Source of the DNA: Candidatus Bathyarchaeota archaeon
GTDB lineage: Archaea > Thermoproteota > Bathyarchaeia > Bathyarchaeales > Bathycorpusculaceae
Direction of reading: 5' to 3'
Length of the DNA stretch: 64,000 bases
Assembly (NCBI GenBank): GCA_026014685.1
Contig: JAOZHW010000007.1
Location: forward strand, 372,001-436,000
Shown here: positions 38,054 through 46,812 of the stretch, one piece after another
Numbering within the stretch: the stretch's first letter is position 1
How the letters are laid out: each line of letters starts with the position of its first letter
The notes under the pieces: generated by a model
Database searches by the model: none
Seen by the model: only the letters and a program-made list of their open reading frames with translations
What the model was told of the DNA's origin: nothing
Program-made: the position numbers and the translations under genes

Positions 38054-39007
38054 GTGAAATGGAAATTAGTTTACCACTTAACAGCTATTTTGCTTAGCAT
38101 CGCGATGTTTTCTCCAATGGTCTTAGTAACTGCATCAGGGACCGATAATGCATCAATCTCTGGGATTTGGGAACCACAAGAAAACTTTGTAGATCCAGTG
38201 ACGCTGAAAATACAAGAATTCAAGTTACAGGCGCTTAATGATGAAGAAATAACCGCAAGGCTCACAGAGCTGGGAATGGGTTGGGATCCTAAAACTGGTG
38301 CAAGATGGCTTGGTAGAGCCATGACTGCTGAAGAAGTTGCCAAAATGCCCAACAGAGGGCCCATAAAAGCCCCTGCCGAACAAGAAGCATTTTCCGATGG
38401 TTTTGTTGTTGCTTCCCAAGCCGATAGAACATCGTGTATGCGAACAAGTGCTGCCTCTTGGAGAGGCGTCTCCTGTGAGATGGTCTCAGGTTCCATGGGT
38501 GTTGCTTCAGGCCAAACGCTATACCATTACTTGTGTATGCAACTTGGCAGTTTAGATAGTGGTAGCAACTGGGTAGAAACTGTACTTTCTCATAACTTAG
38601 GCGAAGCTTACTCTTGGCGTTCATACGACAGTGATGAAGGCTACTGGATAATCCATCTGAATAAAAACACTCCCATAACTTCTGCTGACACCTATACTAT
38701 CATGTTGGATGGCACTCAGGATGCTTATGGCTGGAAATACGATGTCTGGATTAACTATCAATGGGTAAGAACTGGGCACGTTTCAAGCTTGTACAACCAA
38801 GCTGGCTTCCAAAAAGAGGTCTACAGTAATTCCGGAGTATACACAAGCGATAGTTCTCATGCCGTATTCTACCGCAATTGGCTACAAAACTCACAAGGAT
38901 GGGCCTATTGGACAAACTCAATTAATACCTGGTGGTCAACGGTCAGCCCCGTGCAAGAATCACACTCAATGGGTGCTTTGAGTTATAGATGGGAAACATG
39001 GGTATAA
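38054..39007 (+). CDS. Secreted protein of unknown function
   Basis: 317 residues from GTG with gggaggtg upstream. Signal peptide at about 8-27. Mature residues 40-110 are helical (FKLQALNDEEITARLTELGM); the C-terminal 200 residues are Trp- and Tyr-rich beta sequence (YGWKYDVWINYQWVRTGHVS). This pro-region plus beta-sandwich layout recalls neprosin-like secreted proteins, but I cannot confirm the catalytic residues. Confidence 0.6.
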   Translation: MKWKLVYHLTAILLSIAMFSPMVLVTASGTDNASISGIWEPQENFVDPVTLKIQEFKLQALNDEEITARLTELGMGWDPKTGARWLGRAMTAEEVAKMPNRGPIKAPAEQEAFSDGFVVASQADRTSCMRTSAASWRGVSCEMVSGSMGVASGQTLYHYLCMQLGSLDSGSNWVETVLSHNLGEAYSWRSYDSDEGYWIIHLNKNTPITSADTYTIMLDGTQDAYGWKYDVWINYQWVRTGHVSSLYNQAGFQKEVYSNSGVYTSDSSHAVFYRNWLQNSQGWAYWTNSINTWWSTVSPVQESHSMGALSYRWETWV

Positions 39008-39153
39008 CTAAGCGTTATACCTTTCACTAATCTTTTTTATGATATTAGCTAAACTTCGATTGTTATCTTTTTTGACAGCTCGTCCCCTTATCAGCAGATT
39101 AGCTATCCACTTTTTGATAAGAGCTAAATATGATTTGCCGTTATAGGAACGGT

Positions 39154-39753
39154 ATGGATCGAAAGTTCAAAATATTAGCTGTTATATTTGTTGTAGTTCT
39201 ATTATTGATTACGTTTGCGGTAAGTTATCAGTTGTTAGTTTTAAAAGGTGGAGTGTCAGTAAACCCGCCCATGCCAACCGGCAGTCCTGGCAATGAATCT
39301 GAGAACGCTCAGTCTCTACGCCTTTCAGTAAAGTTATTAAAAGATTCACAGGAAAGCCTCGAGTTTAACATCACTCAAGAAAGTTCGATTACGATAAATG
39401 TTGCTTTTGCATCCCTCTCAAAGAATCATTTCATAATACCTCTCTATCTGTCCGTAGGGTCCTTTGAAGGTCAACGCTTGTCTCAATTAATCACTTCTCC
39501 ACCAGCACCATACCCAACTGCTCCATCGTCTATCGATGATGAGTCCTCCAATACCTCTAAACTTTTCGAAGCCAGTTTCACCGTAAACCCCCTAACGATT
39601 GAACCGAATGAGAATAAAACAACTGACTTGACAATAACAGCGCTACAAGAAGCAGATATCGGAGAATACGCAATGCTGTTGGAAATGGGGAGTTGGGAAC
39701 AAACAGGATTATCTGCTATTACTTTCAAAATAAGGGTAATTCCAAATCAATAA
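39154..39753 (+). CDS. Single-helix anchored extracellular protein, unknown
   Basis: 199 residues from ATG 39154, with aggaacggt just before it (39130 is the longer choice). N-terminal helix at about 4-28. The rest is an Ig-like beta domain with many NxT/S sites. A decayed copy of its C-terminal part lies at 42511-42716. No TGTCCTAA box was found upstream. Confidence 0.6.
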   Translation: MDRKFKILAVIFVVVLLLITFAVSYQLLVLKGGVSVNPPMPTGSPGNESENAQSLRLSVKLLKDSQESLEFNITQESSITINVAFASLSKNHFIIPLYLSVGSFEGQRLSQLITSPPAPYPTAPSSIDDESSNTSKLFEASFTVNPLTIEPNENKTTDLTITALQEADIGEYAMLLEMGSWEQTGLSAITFKIRVIPNQ

Positions 39754-39969
39754 TTAATTATAACAGTGCCTTTTGGCAGCATGTTCTTGGTTCACTCAGG
39801 TATTCCTTCGTTGGTTTAGAAATTGAGTTGCATGACTTAGTTCATTCTGCAAGCGATTAACTTTACACATTAATGGTGATTTTGCTTTTGTTTACTCCTT
39901 GATGGCGAACGTCTGCAAGCTTTTTCTATCTTCTTGTTAGCGCAAAATAAAATTCTTGGTTAAACGTAC

Positions 39970-40010
39970 TGTCCTATAATTTCGTATACTTGTCCTAAAG
40001 TGTAGAACTA
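39970..40010 (+). promoter_or_regulatory. TGTCCTAA box before 40090
   Basis: gtccta at 39971 and 39992 (21-bp period), dyad cgtatact-tgtcctaa, then agtgtagaacta. About 85 bases upstream of the start. Confidence 0.6.
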
Positions 40011-40089
40011 AGTACAGCTTGTCTGATATGCATAAGTTAGTTTGCCAGGCAAACTACTAAGAAGAAAAATAAAAAAATGGAGAGAACTG

Positions 40090-40797
40090 ATGAAAACAGG
40101 TAAAAAAGCGATATTGATAGGAACCTTTTGTTTAGTCATGATTTCAATGCTGTTTTTCCCAGCGGCGTCAGCTACAACATACTGTTACGGTTGGTATCAT
40201 GTTCAAAACGATGTCACTGGAGTCTGGTCGTATGTAAAGGAGACCTCAGCAGTTCACGCTCAATCTGGTAATTATATGCAAAAGTGGAATGCAATATTGG
40301 TTGCAAGTGGCACTAATAATTACACTGCAGAAATAAACTTATGTTGGTATCAAACCGATTCAACCTCACAATTATTCTTTACTGCTGCAGTACAGAAACA
40401 AGGCGTTTGGCAGTCTGATGTTACAACTCAAATTTCAACGACAAATCTTGATTCTAATACCATAAGGATATGCGTTGGAAGAAATGGTACCGGTAGTAAG
40501 GTTTGGATGTTTTACTATAGCTTAGACAGCGGAGCCCATTGGACTACGATGCGTACGTATGACTTCGGAGTTGTTTGGAGTGGTGACAGATATGTCACAA
40601 CATTTGAGGATAGTGTAGGGGCTATGACTGCAACTAGCCCACCAGCTCTTGCTGGACAAACAACTTCAATGCAGTATCAATTAAGTGGTTGGAACTGGTA
40701 CGATACTAACCTAGATACAGTCCTGAACTCTGGACAAGACCCGCATATAACCTACGGACATACTGCGACCTCTGAAACAGGAACCTTCCACACATAA
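40090..40797 (+). CDS. Secreted beta-rich protein, unknown
   Basis: 235 residues from ATG 40090 (ggagagaactg upstream). Signal peptide at about 6-29 (LIGTFCLVMISMLFFPAASA). The mature part is aromatic and beta-rich (CYGWYHVQNDVTGVWSYVKE, VWMFYYSLDSGAHWTTMRTY), like a lectin or concanavalin-type sandwich. Function unknown. Confidence 0.6.
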   Translation: MKTGKKAILIGTFCLVMISMLFFPAASATTYCYGWYHVQNDVTGVWSYVKETSAVHAQSGNYMQKWNAILVASGTNNYTAEINLCWYQTDSTSQLFFTAAVQKQGVWQSDVTTQISTTNLDSNTIRICVGRNGTGSKVWMFYYSLDSGAHWTTMRTYDFGVVWSGDRYVTTFEDSVGAMTATSPPALAGQTTSMQYQLSGWNWYDTNLDTVLNSGQDPHITYGHTATSETGTFHT

Positions 40798-40875
40798 AAC
40801 AGGCTAAACGTTTTTTTGACCGTTTTTACCGTTTTTTTTATTTATTGGATTTGACTTCGACTAAGGCGTGTACCC

Positions 40876-42408
40876 ATGAACCGGAAAAATATCCTCTCAT
40901 TAGCCATTATTTGTATACTTTGCGGAAGCTTGATTACATTCATCAATTACACAAGCTTCATTGGAAAAAATAAAGAACAGGAACCTTTCTACGTCGGCGT
41001 AACCTATGGCGGAAATAACATACAAGACGCCAAAACCCTCATTGACAAAGTCGCAAATTATACAAACCTCTTTGTGCTGCAATCAGGCATTTTAAAGGAT
41101 AATGCCACTGCTGTCAACGAGATAGGCGATTATACGGTATCTAAAGGATTACACTTTGCGGCTATGTTTGATGTATCAGGTCCTGCGCAAAATGCAATGT
41201 GGGTAGGAACTGCCAAGCAAAGATGGGGTAAGATGTTCGTGGGCGTCTATTTGGGCGATGAACCTGGAGGCAAAATGCTTGATGGCTCCGTTACTTTTAA
41301 TGAAGTACAAGGAATTACGGTAAACAAATCAAATGACGGCATTGTAAGTTACGATGATGGCAATGGGTGTTTGACAACATTTTTCCCAAACGACAAAATT
41401 ACAGTACAGAAAAGCATTGTTTCCTTTTCGTCTGAGCTTGATCCTGACAATTCTTCTATAACGATATCTAAAACGTTAAGTAATTCCAACTTGACCACTT
41501 ATGAGCCAGACGGTTTAATAACAGTAAGTGAAACAATCACAAGTACAATAAATAAAGTATACACAGGCGGTTTACCTTATGGCCACCATAATGTAGGGGA
41601 CTTTTATCAAGTATTGAGAGATAATTTCTATACAATGGAGAATGGCTCAGATCGTATTGCTCAAGAAGAAACTTATGAGCAAGTTAAGACCAAAAACCCA
41701 ATACCTGACTATAATGCTGCAGCAAACCTATTTATGACCAAAACCAAAGGACCCATAGATAACCTGAGAAGCCAATGGAATATAAGTAGAGGGGATTTTC
41801 CAATTTTTACGTCTGACTATAGTCTTTACTGGTGGGATTACAAGAGCGGATATGACATGGTTCTTGCGCAGTTAGGCTGGAACAATTCGTTTGCTCAAGA
41901 AATCGCCTTAGTGCGTGGCGCAGCAAATCTGCAGGGTAAAAGTTGGGGAACTATCTTGACGTGGAAATACACCCAAGCCCCGTTCCTTGCGGATGGAAGC
42001 GAAATTTTTAACCAAATGAAAACCTCCTATGAAAACGGAGCCCAATATGTCATACTATTCAACTATGCAGAAAGCATGTCAGGACCATACGGAACTCTAC
42101 AAGAGGAGCATTTCCAAGCATTAGAACGCTTCTGGACTGAAGTAGTTCAAAACCCCACTGTAATACATGGTAGCGTTAAAGCTCAAGCAGCGCTGGTTTT
42201 GCCAACGAATTATGGCTGGGGAATGCGAAACCCAAACGACCGCATTTGGGGAATATGGGAACCAAACAGCGCTTCCAACCAAACCTGGACCGACGTACAA
42301 AGCAAACTTGGGCAGTACGGAAATAAACTAGACATAGTTTATTCTGATTCAGCTTACTCTGTTACAGGCAGATACGTCTACATTTATATTTTGAACACAA
42401 CACCATAA
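40876..42408 (+). CDS. Secreted glycosidase-like protein (TIM-barrel type), anchor lost
   Basis: 510 residues. N-terminal signal anchor at about 6-26. FYVGVTYGGNNIQDAKTLID, FVLQSGILKD and KMFVGVYLGDEPGGKMLDGS look like beta-strand ends of a glycoside-hydrolase-like barrel, with DEPG a possible acid. RNPNDRIWGIWEPN lies near the end. The protein stops at YIYILNTTP, where the related fragment at 44797-45297 continues into a Pro/Thr/Ser linker and a membrane helix, so this copy seems to have lost its anchor. No activity can be assigned. Confidence 0.65.
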   Translation: MNRKNILSLAIICILCGSLITFINYTSFIGKNKEQEPFYVGVTYGGNNIQDAKTLIDKVANYTNLFVLQSGILKDNATAVNEIGDYTVSKGLHFAAMFDVSGPAQNAMWVGTAKQRWGKMFVGVYLGDEPGGKMLDGSVTFNEVQGITVNKSNDGIVSYDDGNGCLTTFFPNDKITVQKSIVSFSSELDPDNSSITISKTLSNSNLTTYEPDGLITVSETITSTINKVYTGGLPYGHHNVGDFYQVLRDNFYTMENGSDRIAQEETYEQVKTKNPIPDYNAAANLFMTKTKGPIDNLRSQWNISRGDFPIFTSDYSLYWWDYKSGYDMVLAQLGWNNSFAQEIALVRGAANLQGKSWGTILTWKYTQAPFLADGSEIFNQMKTSYENGAQYVILFNYAESMSGPYGTLQEEHFQALERFWTEVVQNPTVIHGSVKAQAALVLPTNYGWGMRNPNDRIWGIWEPNSASNQTWTDVQSKLGQYGNKLDIVYSDSAYSVTGRYVYIYILNTTP

Positions 42409-42510
42409 GCGGTTGATTGGAATGATAGACACACAAAACCCAGATAGCTAAACCAAACCTGATAGGATATTATTAGGAAATCATAGGATGCCTTAAAAGG
42501 ACATTTTTTC

Positions 42511-42716
42511 TTCGTCCTTACTACCCTAAACTTTTCAATGCCTGTTTTACAAATAATCGGTTAACACTGAACCGAATAAGAATACACAGATAGGTTGACA
42601 ATAACCGCACAGAAGATGCTAAAATTGGAGTATATAAAATGCTTTTAGAAATGGGTAACTGGGAACAGACGGGACTATCTGCTGTTACCTTCAAAACAAG
42701 AGTTTTGCCCTTGAAT
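42511..42716 (+). pseudogene. Decayed copy of the 39154 gene end
   Basis: Base-level similarity to 39550-39753: 'ctaaacttttc', 'gaaccgaat-ag', 'ttgacaataac', 'gaaatggg-a-tgggaacaa', 'ggactatctgct' all recur in order. Frameshifts and stops break the frame. The whole gap from 42409 to 42949 holds no intact gene. Confidence 0.75.
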
Positions 42717-42782
42717 AATCATTCGGGCTTTTCAATTTGTTGAAGAATACACATTTTCCTTTTTTTAAGTTAAGCAATCGGA

Positions 42783-42822
42783 TGTCCTAGCGTTTAGTAC
42801 ACTTGTCCTAAAGCATAGAAAT
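42783..42822 (+). promoter_or_regulatory. TGTCCTAA box before 42950
   Basis: gtccta at 42784 and 42805 (21-bp period), dyad ttagtaca-ct-tgtcctaa, then agcatagaaat. About 130 bases before the gene start. Confidence 0.65.
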
Positions 42823-42949
42823 ACTAACAAAAAGCGCTTAATCCACGTATGAGCGTCGAGCGAGGGGCGTGATGATAAAAATCCCCAAAAAAAAGTGGAA
42901 CGAAAGAATATGAATAAAACACAAAAAAATCTGATACTGGAGGTTTAAA

Positions 42950-43987
42950 ATGAATATCAAACGCCATTTAAATAAAAAAATTGTTGCAATATTAATAACA
43001 TTAAGCATATGTCTAATGCTATTGCCGACAGCATCTGCAGTTATAACAGTCAATAGAACTAATTCAGTCTATTCAGACACAAGTCCTTATAGAAGCTATA
43101 TGCAGTATAAAATGAACTGCTACGGATATGCATCCCACCTCTATTACCCCGATGGCTCCTCAGGTTCGCCCTATAAGCAACAACCAGGTGAATTTGGTTA
43201 CAACACAGAGCCTTTTTCAAGTCTAATGCAAAGTTATGTATACGCCATGACATATTGGAATAACATGTACTATTTTGTTCATGACAGAATCTACGAAGAC
43301 TACGGTACACTCTCCGCCGTATGTTCTGAATTCAGCACGTTAACCGAAACAACCAGAACAGCTAGTGTTCCTGACGGACAAAGAAAAATCGCGCTTACGA
43401 TCAGACAAGATGGCTATAACAGTGATTACCACTTTTATCTAAGGCATTCTGATGGTACTTGGTCACATAAGCCAGGGTCAACTGCCATAACAGATATTTC
43501 ACTAACCTCCGGGGTTCAGATAACTGACTCAAATATTGCGACTACTATCACTGAGGGAGGCTACGACGATGGTGCAAGATACTACCTAATTGCTAAATCA
43601 GTTGTTGTTGATTTCCCACACTTCTTCGGACACGACGCTTCCACGCAGTACACAACAGATGATTTTAGAGACAAAGCTGGTGATGTACTCGAAAAAAGTT
43701 TTACCATAACCAACAGCTGGAACTGTCGTTTTGACTATCCTGACGAAAAAGATTTCTTTAAATTTACTCCAACCTCAAGCGGTACATATAATATCTACAC
43801 AGACAGAGGGGCCGGTTACAATATAGATGGAGCTGTATTTGATAACAACGGAAATATGCTGGTCTATGATACTTCACCAAACAATGCTGACTTTGACATA
43901 TATCTGACAGCAGGTACGACATACTATATTGGCATAACTGATTTTAATCAGCATACTGGATACTATATCCTTTGGTGCTACAAGTAA
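42950..43987 (+). CDS. Secreted protein with C-terminal PPC-like domain
   Basis: 345 residues with tggaggttt ribosome site. Signal peptide at about 10-29. The first half contains YRSYMQYKMNCYGYASHLYY, which resembles the Cys-Gly-Tyr-Ala start of papain-like or transglutaminase-like folds, with HFFGHDASTQY later as a possible His site. The C-terminal 100 residues (YPDEKDFFKFTPTSSGTYNI, LTAGTTYYIGITDFNQHTGY) are a pre-peptidase C-terminal (PPC) type sandwich. It could be a secreted hydrolase; the catalytic call is tentative. Confidence 0.65.
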   Translation: MNIKRHLNKKIVAILITLSICLMLLPTASAVITVNRTNSVYSDTSPYRSYMQYKMNCYGYASHLYYPDGSSGSPYKQQPGEFGYNTEPFSSLMQSYVYAMTYWNNMYYFVHDRIYEDYGTLSAVCSEFSTLTETTRTASVPDGQRKIALTIRQDGYNSDYHFYLRHSDGTWSHKPGSTAITDISLTSGVQITDSNIATTITEGGYDDGARYYLIAKSVVVDFPHFFGHDASTQYTTDDFRDKAGDVLEKSFTITNSWNCRFDYPDEKDFFKFTPTSSGTYNIYTDRGAGYNIDGAVFDNNGNMLVYDTSPNNADFDIYLTAGTTYYIGITDFNQHTGYYILWCYK

Positions 43988-43998
43988 CAAAGGAGCTT

Positions 43999-44616
43999 AT
44001 GACCATGTTGAAAAATAAAAAAACTAATGTGGTATTAGCAATCGTTGTAGTTGGAGCATTATTTGGCAGTATATTAGCTGTCTCTGCTGCATCTAACTGG
44101 CTTTCAGGACAAGAAGCAACCCCTGCACCGAGTGCATCTTTCTACGAGTTAGCATATGCCAAAGCAACAAGTGAGCAGAAAGTACAACTAGACAAAATTA
44201 TTGCTGACAAAAGCATTGGTTTGCCAGGCGAATGGAGACGACCCGTTCTTATCGCCATCGGAGACCTACCAAAAGACCAGCCCAGATTAACCTCTGAACA
44301 GGCAGGGAAGCTATATGACACTAAGGACAGGAGCGTTTTAGAAAGTGAATTCAACAAAATTGCAGGAGCACCAGACTTTATTGGCGGCAGCGGAATTGGG
44401 CGATCTATTTACTATCTAAACGACGACAGAACAGAAGCCATCTATGTAATGGAAGGCAATGCATTTCACGTAGTATTTAATGACGATGGAACTTACACAA
44501 CATTGCCATTAGGCAACCAGAAACTTCCTGTCAACCCAGGTCCGTCATCAGCACCACATGACACTCCTCAAACGCTTCCTAACATGCCAAGCCCAACAGA
44601 AATGCCTCTTCCTTGA
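43999..44616 (+). CDS. Signal-anchored secreted protein, unknown
   Basis: 205 residues from ATG 43999 (caaaggagctt upstream). Hydrophobic segment at about 10-32. YELAYAKATSEQKVQLDKII, then a proline-rich end (PSSAPHDTPQTLPNMPSPTE). It starts 11 bases after the PPC-domain gene and is probably cotranscribed with it. Confidence 0.65.
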   Translation: MTMLKNKKTNVVLAIVVVGALFGSILAVSAASNWLSGQEATPAPSASFYELAYAKATSEQKVQLDKIIADKSIGLPGEWRRPVLIAIGDLPKDQPRLTSEQAGKLYDTKDRSVLESEFNKIAGAPDFIGGSGIGRSIYYLNDDRTEAIYVMEGNAFHVVFNDDGTYTTLPLGNQKLPVNPGPSSAPHDTPQTLPNMPSPTEMPLP

Positions 44617-44677
44617 TAGAAAAATTCACATGATGAATGTGACAGCCATCCCCAAAAAGGACCCCCAAAAAGAGGGT

Positions 44678-44779
44678 TTACTTCTTTTTCTTTAGTTTAG
44701 CTTCCTCTTCTTTGTCCTCTTTGTCTTTGCTAACTTTACGTGTAGTAGATTCGCCGATCTTCTTCTGGAACTTATCCAT
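44678..44779 (-). CDS. Possible 33-residue lysine-rich peptide
   Basis: MDKFQKKIGESTTRKVSKDK then a Lys/Glu-rich tail ending KLKKKK. It is the only minus-strand frame here and lies against the fragment at 44797. It could be a small nucleic-acid-binding protein or a chance frame. Confidence 0.25.
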   Translation of the reverse strand: MDKFQKKIGESTTRKVSKDKEDKEEEAKLKKKK

Positions 44780-44796
44780 CTGAGAATCCTCTTTGT

Positions 44797-45297
44797 CACA
44801 GTACGCTACAACAAGAGCACTATGACGCGATGCAACGCTTCTGGAACTATGCACAAAACAACCAGCCCAAAAGCAACTGCCATAAAGGTGCACGCACAGC
44901 ATACGGGCTTCCTAACGCTTACAGGTTTGGTTTTCGTTGGTCCACAGACCACATCTGGGGCATTTGGGATGCAGATGAATACACTACCCAAATAAGCAAA
45001 AGTGTCGGCAAACTGCTAAGTGAGTATGACAATAAACTAGACATTATCTATGATGATGGCTCAATAGTAGGCAACGAAGGCTATAGCCAACTCATCTACT
45101 GGAATGCTTACGACCCAACACCCACCCCTTCACCGTCACCAACACCCTCACCGACTCCAACCGCAAGTCCAACCCCTGAACCCACACGGCCGCCAGAACC
45201 CTTCCCAACAGCACTCCTTATCGCTGCTACAATAGTGTCGATTACGATGGCTAGCGGGCTTCTAATACTTCACTTTAAAAAAAGAAGCCAAAGCTAA
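44797..45297 (+). pseudogene. 5'-truncated relative of the 40876 glycosidase-like gene
   Basis: It begins abruptly at HSTLQQEHYDAMQRFW, matching GTLQEEHFQALERFW of the 40876 protein. It continues FGFRWSTDHIWGIWDADEY and NKLDIIYDDG, again parallel, then a PTPSPSPTPSP linker and a C-terminal membrane helix before KKRSQS. There is no start codon or ribosome site at its head. It preserves the anchor that the longer copy lacks. Confidence 0.75.
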
Positions 45298-45388
45298 CTC
45301 AGTTTTTCTCTTTTCACTCCAATGGTTCTTTGACATAACGTTCGCTTCTTAAAAGCTATAGTTAATCCTATTTTGCCAAGAAATCACT

Positions 45389-45411
45389 GGTGTACAATAA
45401 TTTAGGACACC
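45389..45411. promoter_or_regulatory. TTAGGACA-type dyad before 45483
   Basis: ggtgtacaataatttaggac then acc: an imperfect palindrome combining a TGTACA arm with the reverse complement of TGTCCTAA. About 72 bases upstream of the proposed start. Confidence 0.5.
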
Positions 45412-45482
45412 GTTGAAGTTTTATACTGAATAGGTGTGAATTAGCATACCACAAAATGTTCAAAACATAAGGATGTGTTAAA

Positions 45483-46211
45483 CTGAAGATTAAGCACCTC
45501 TCCATTCTCCCGTTACTTTTACTCGTCCTCACTATATTCCCACAAAGTATCGCCTCTGAAGAAGGACAGCTCAAGACATTTTATAGCCACGATAAATTCT
45601 TCATTCCATCTTCTAACGGCTCCGTTAGTTTTGCGGTTGGAGGGTCGTATTCTCTTCTAAAGGAAGAAAATAGTAGCTTGCATTTTTATGGATTGATACT
45701 AGACAATTATATGCTCAATTTCACTGATCCAAATATTGATATTGCGAAGGGAACGGTGACTGGAAGAGATGTTTTGAATTTTACTCGTAATCATGGAGAT
45801 TTCAGTATATCCGCTCAAAATTGTAATGTTACTATTCAAAACTATGATATCTTGGCGAAGTTTCTTCCTGCACAAGGTTGGTTAAACTACACAGTGAGTG
45901 GTATGGGAAACCAATCTTTCAATCTTCACTATACAGGGACCGTCTATCAACCATTAAATTGGACAGTATTCAGTAATGACACTGTTGTTTCACAAGGAAT
46001 GTGGCATGTCAGCTCCGATGGCTGGGTAACGGTGTCGAGCTCAAACAGCAATGTTAGTATTTTCTATCAGATGATTGATTCACCCAAAGACGAGCCAATA
46101 GTACCTCAAGATATCGTCACTCTAAGTGTCATTGCGATTATTATAGTGCTAATCATGTTAACGACTATTACCATATTACTATTAAGGAGACGAGCCAAAA
46201 AGCAATTCTAA
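45483..46211 (+). CDS. Membrane-anchored extracellular protein, CTG start proposed
   Basis: About 242 residues. The frame upstream of ATG 45678 encodes a clear signal peptide (KIKHLSILPLLLLVLTIFPQ) reached from CTG at 45483, with aaggatg nearby. No ATG, GTG or TTG precedes it in frame. The mature part is beta-rich with many NxT/S sites (NGSV, NFT, NVT, NYT). C-terminal membrane helix at about 212-235, then RRRAKKQF. Function unknown. Confidence 0.6.
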   Translation: MKIKHLSILPLLLLVLTIFPQSIASEEGQLKTFYSHDKFFIPSSNGSVSFAVGGSYSLLKEENSSLHFYGLILDNYMLNFTDPNIDIAKGTVTGRDVLNFTRNHGDFSISAQNCNVTIQNYDILAKFLPAQGWLNYTVSGMGNQSFNLHYTGTVYQPLNWTVFSNDTVVSQGMWHVSSDGWVTVSSSNSNVSIFYQMIDSPKDEPIVPQDIVTLSVIAIIIVLIMLTTITILLLRRRAKKQF

Positions 46212-46318
46212 TGGTAATAGTCAGTTTTAAGAAAGAATCCGGTATTTAGTTTAACCTACCAACTCATCGTAAACCACTTAATGATAGCAAATAACGTTAT
46301 CGCTTGTATAATTTTTAG

Positions 46319-46585
46319 TACGGATGTGAAGCGACAGGCGCGATATACGTCAATAGCTATTCCGAAAGCGGATATCATGGCTACTTGTACATCTATGTTT
46401 CAATGAACCCAAGCGGCGGTTGGACTCAAGTCGGCTCTGCGTTAGGCATTGGACACACATCACCAAGCTGGGACAAAATTGGTGATTATGCAGGTCACTT
46501 TAGGTATATCGCAGTATGCGGCTATAACCCAGGAGGCAATCCGGTTAGACTTCATATCGATGCTGTAAATGTTAACTCAGGTTAG
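46319..46585 (+). pseudogene. 5'-truncated secreted-protein fragment
   Basis: The frame opens right after a stop at 46316-46318 and reads YGCEATGAIYVNSYSESGYH, then WTQVGSALGIGHTSPSWDKI and GHFRYIAVCGYNPGGNPVRL to the stop. It looks like the C-terminal half of a beta-sandwich domain with no start. Remnant of a further island gene. Confidence 0.55.
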
Positions 46586-46812
46586 CAAAAAACAATCTTA
46601 TTCTTTTTTTTAATTGCTTTTTTCTATCTCGTCGCTAGTAGCAGCTTGGGAATACAGAATGGTTTGATCAAAACCTAAATTTGTTTGCTAAATTATCTAT
46701 TAACAATAATAAGAAGTTTCTGTAGGTTGTAGATACCTCGTTTCATTGCCGAAAACGAGACTGATAGATACACCCGTAACGTTTTCAGAACACTACTAAT
46801 CCTTATTCTTTT

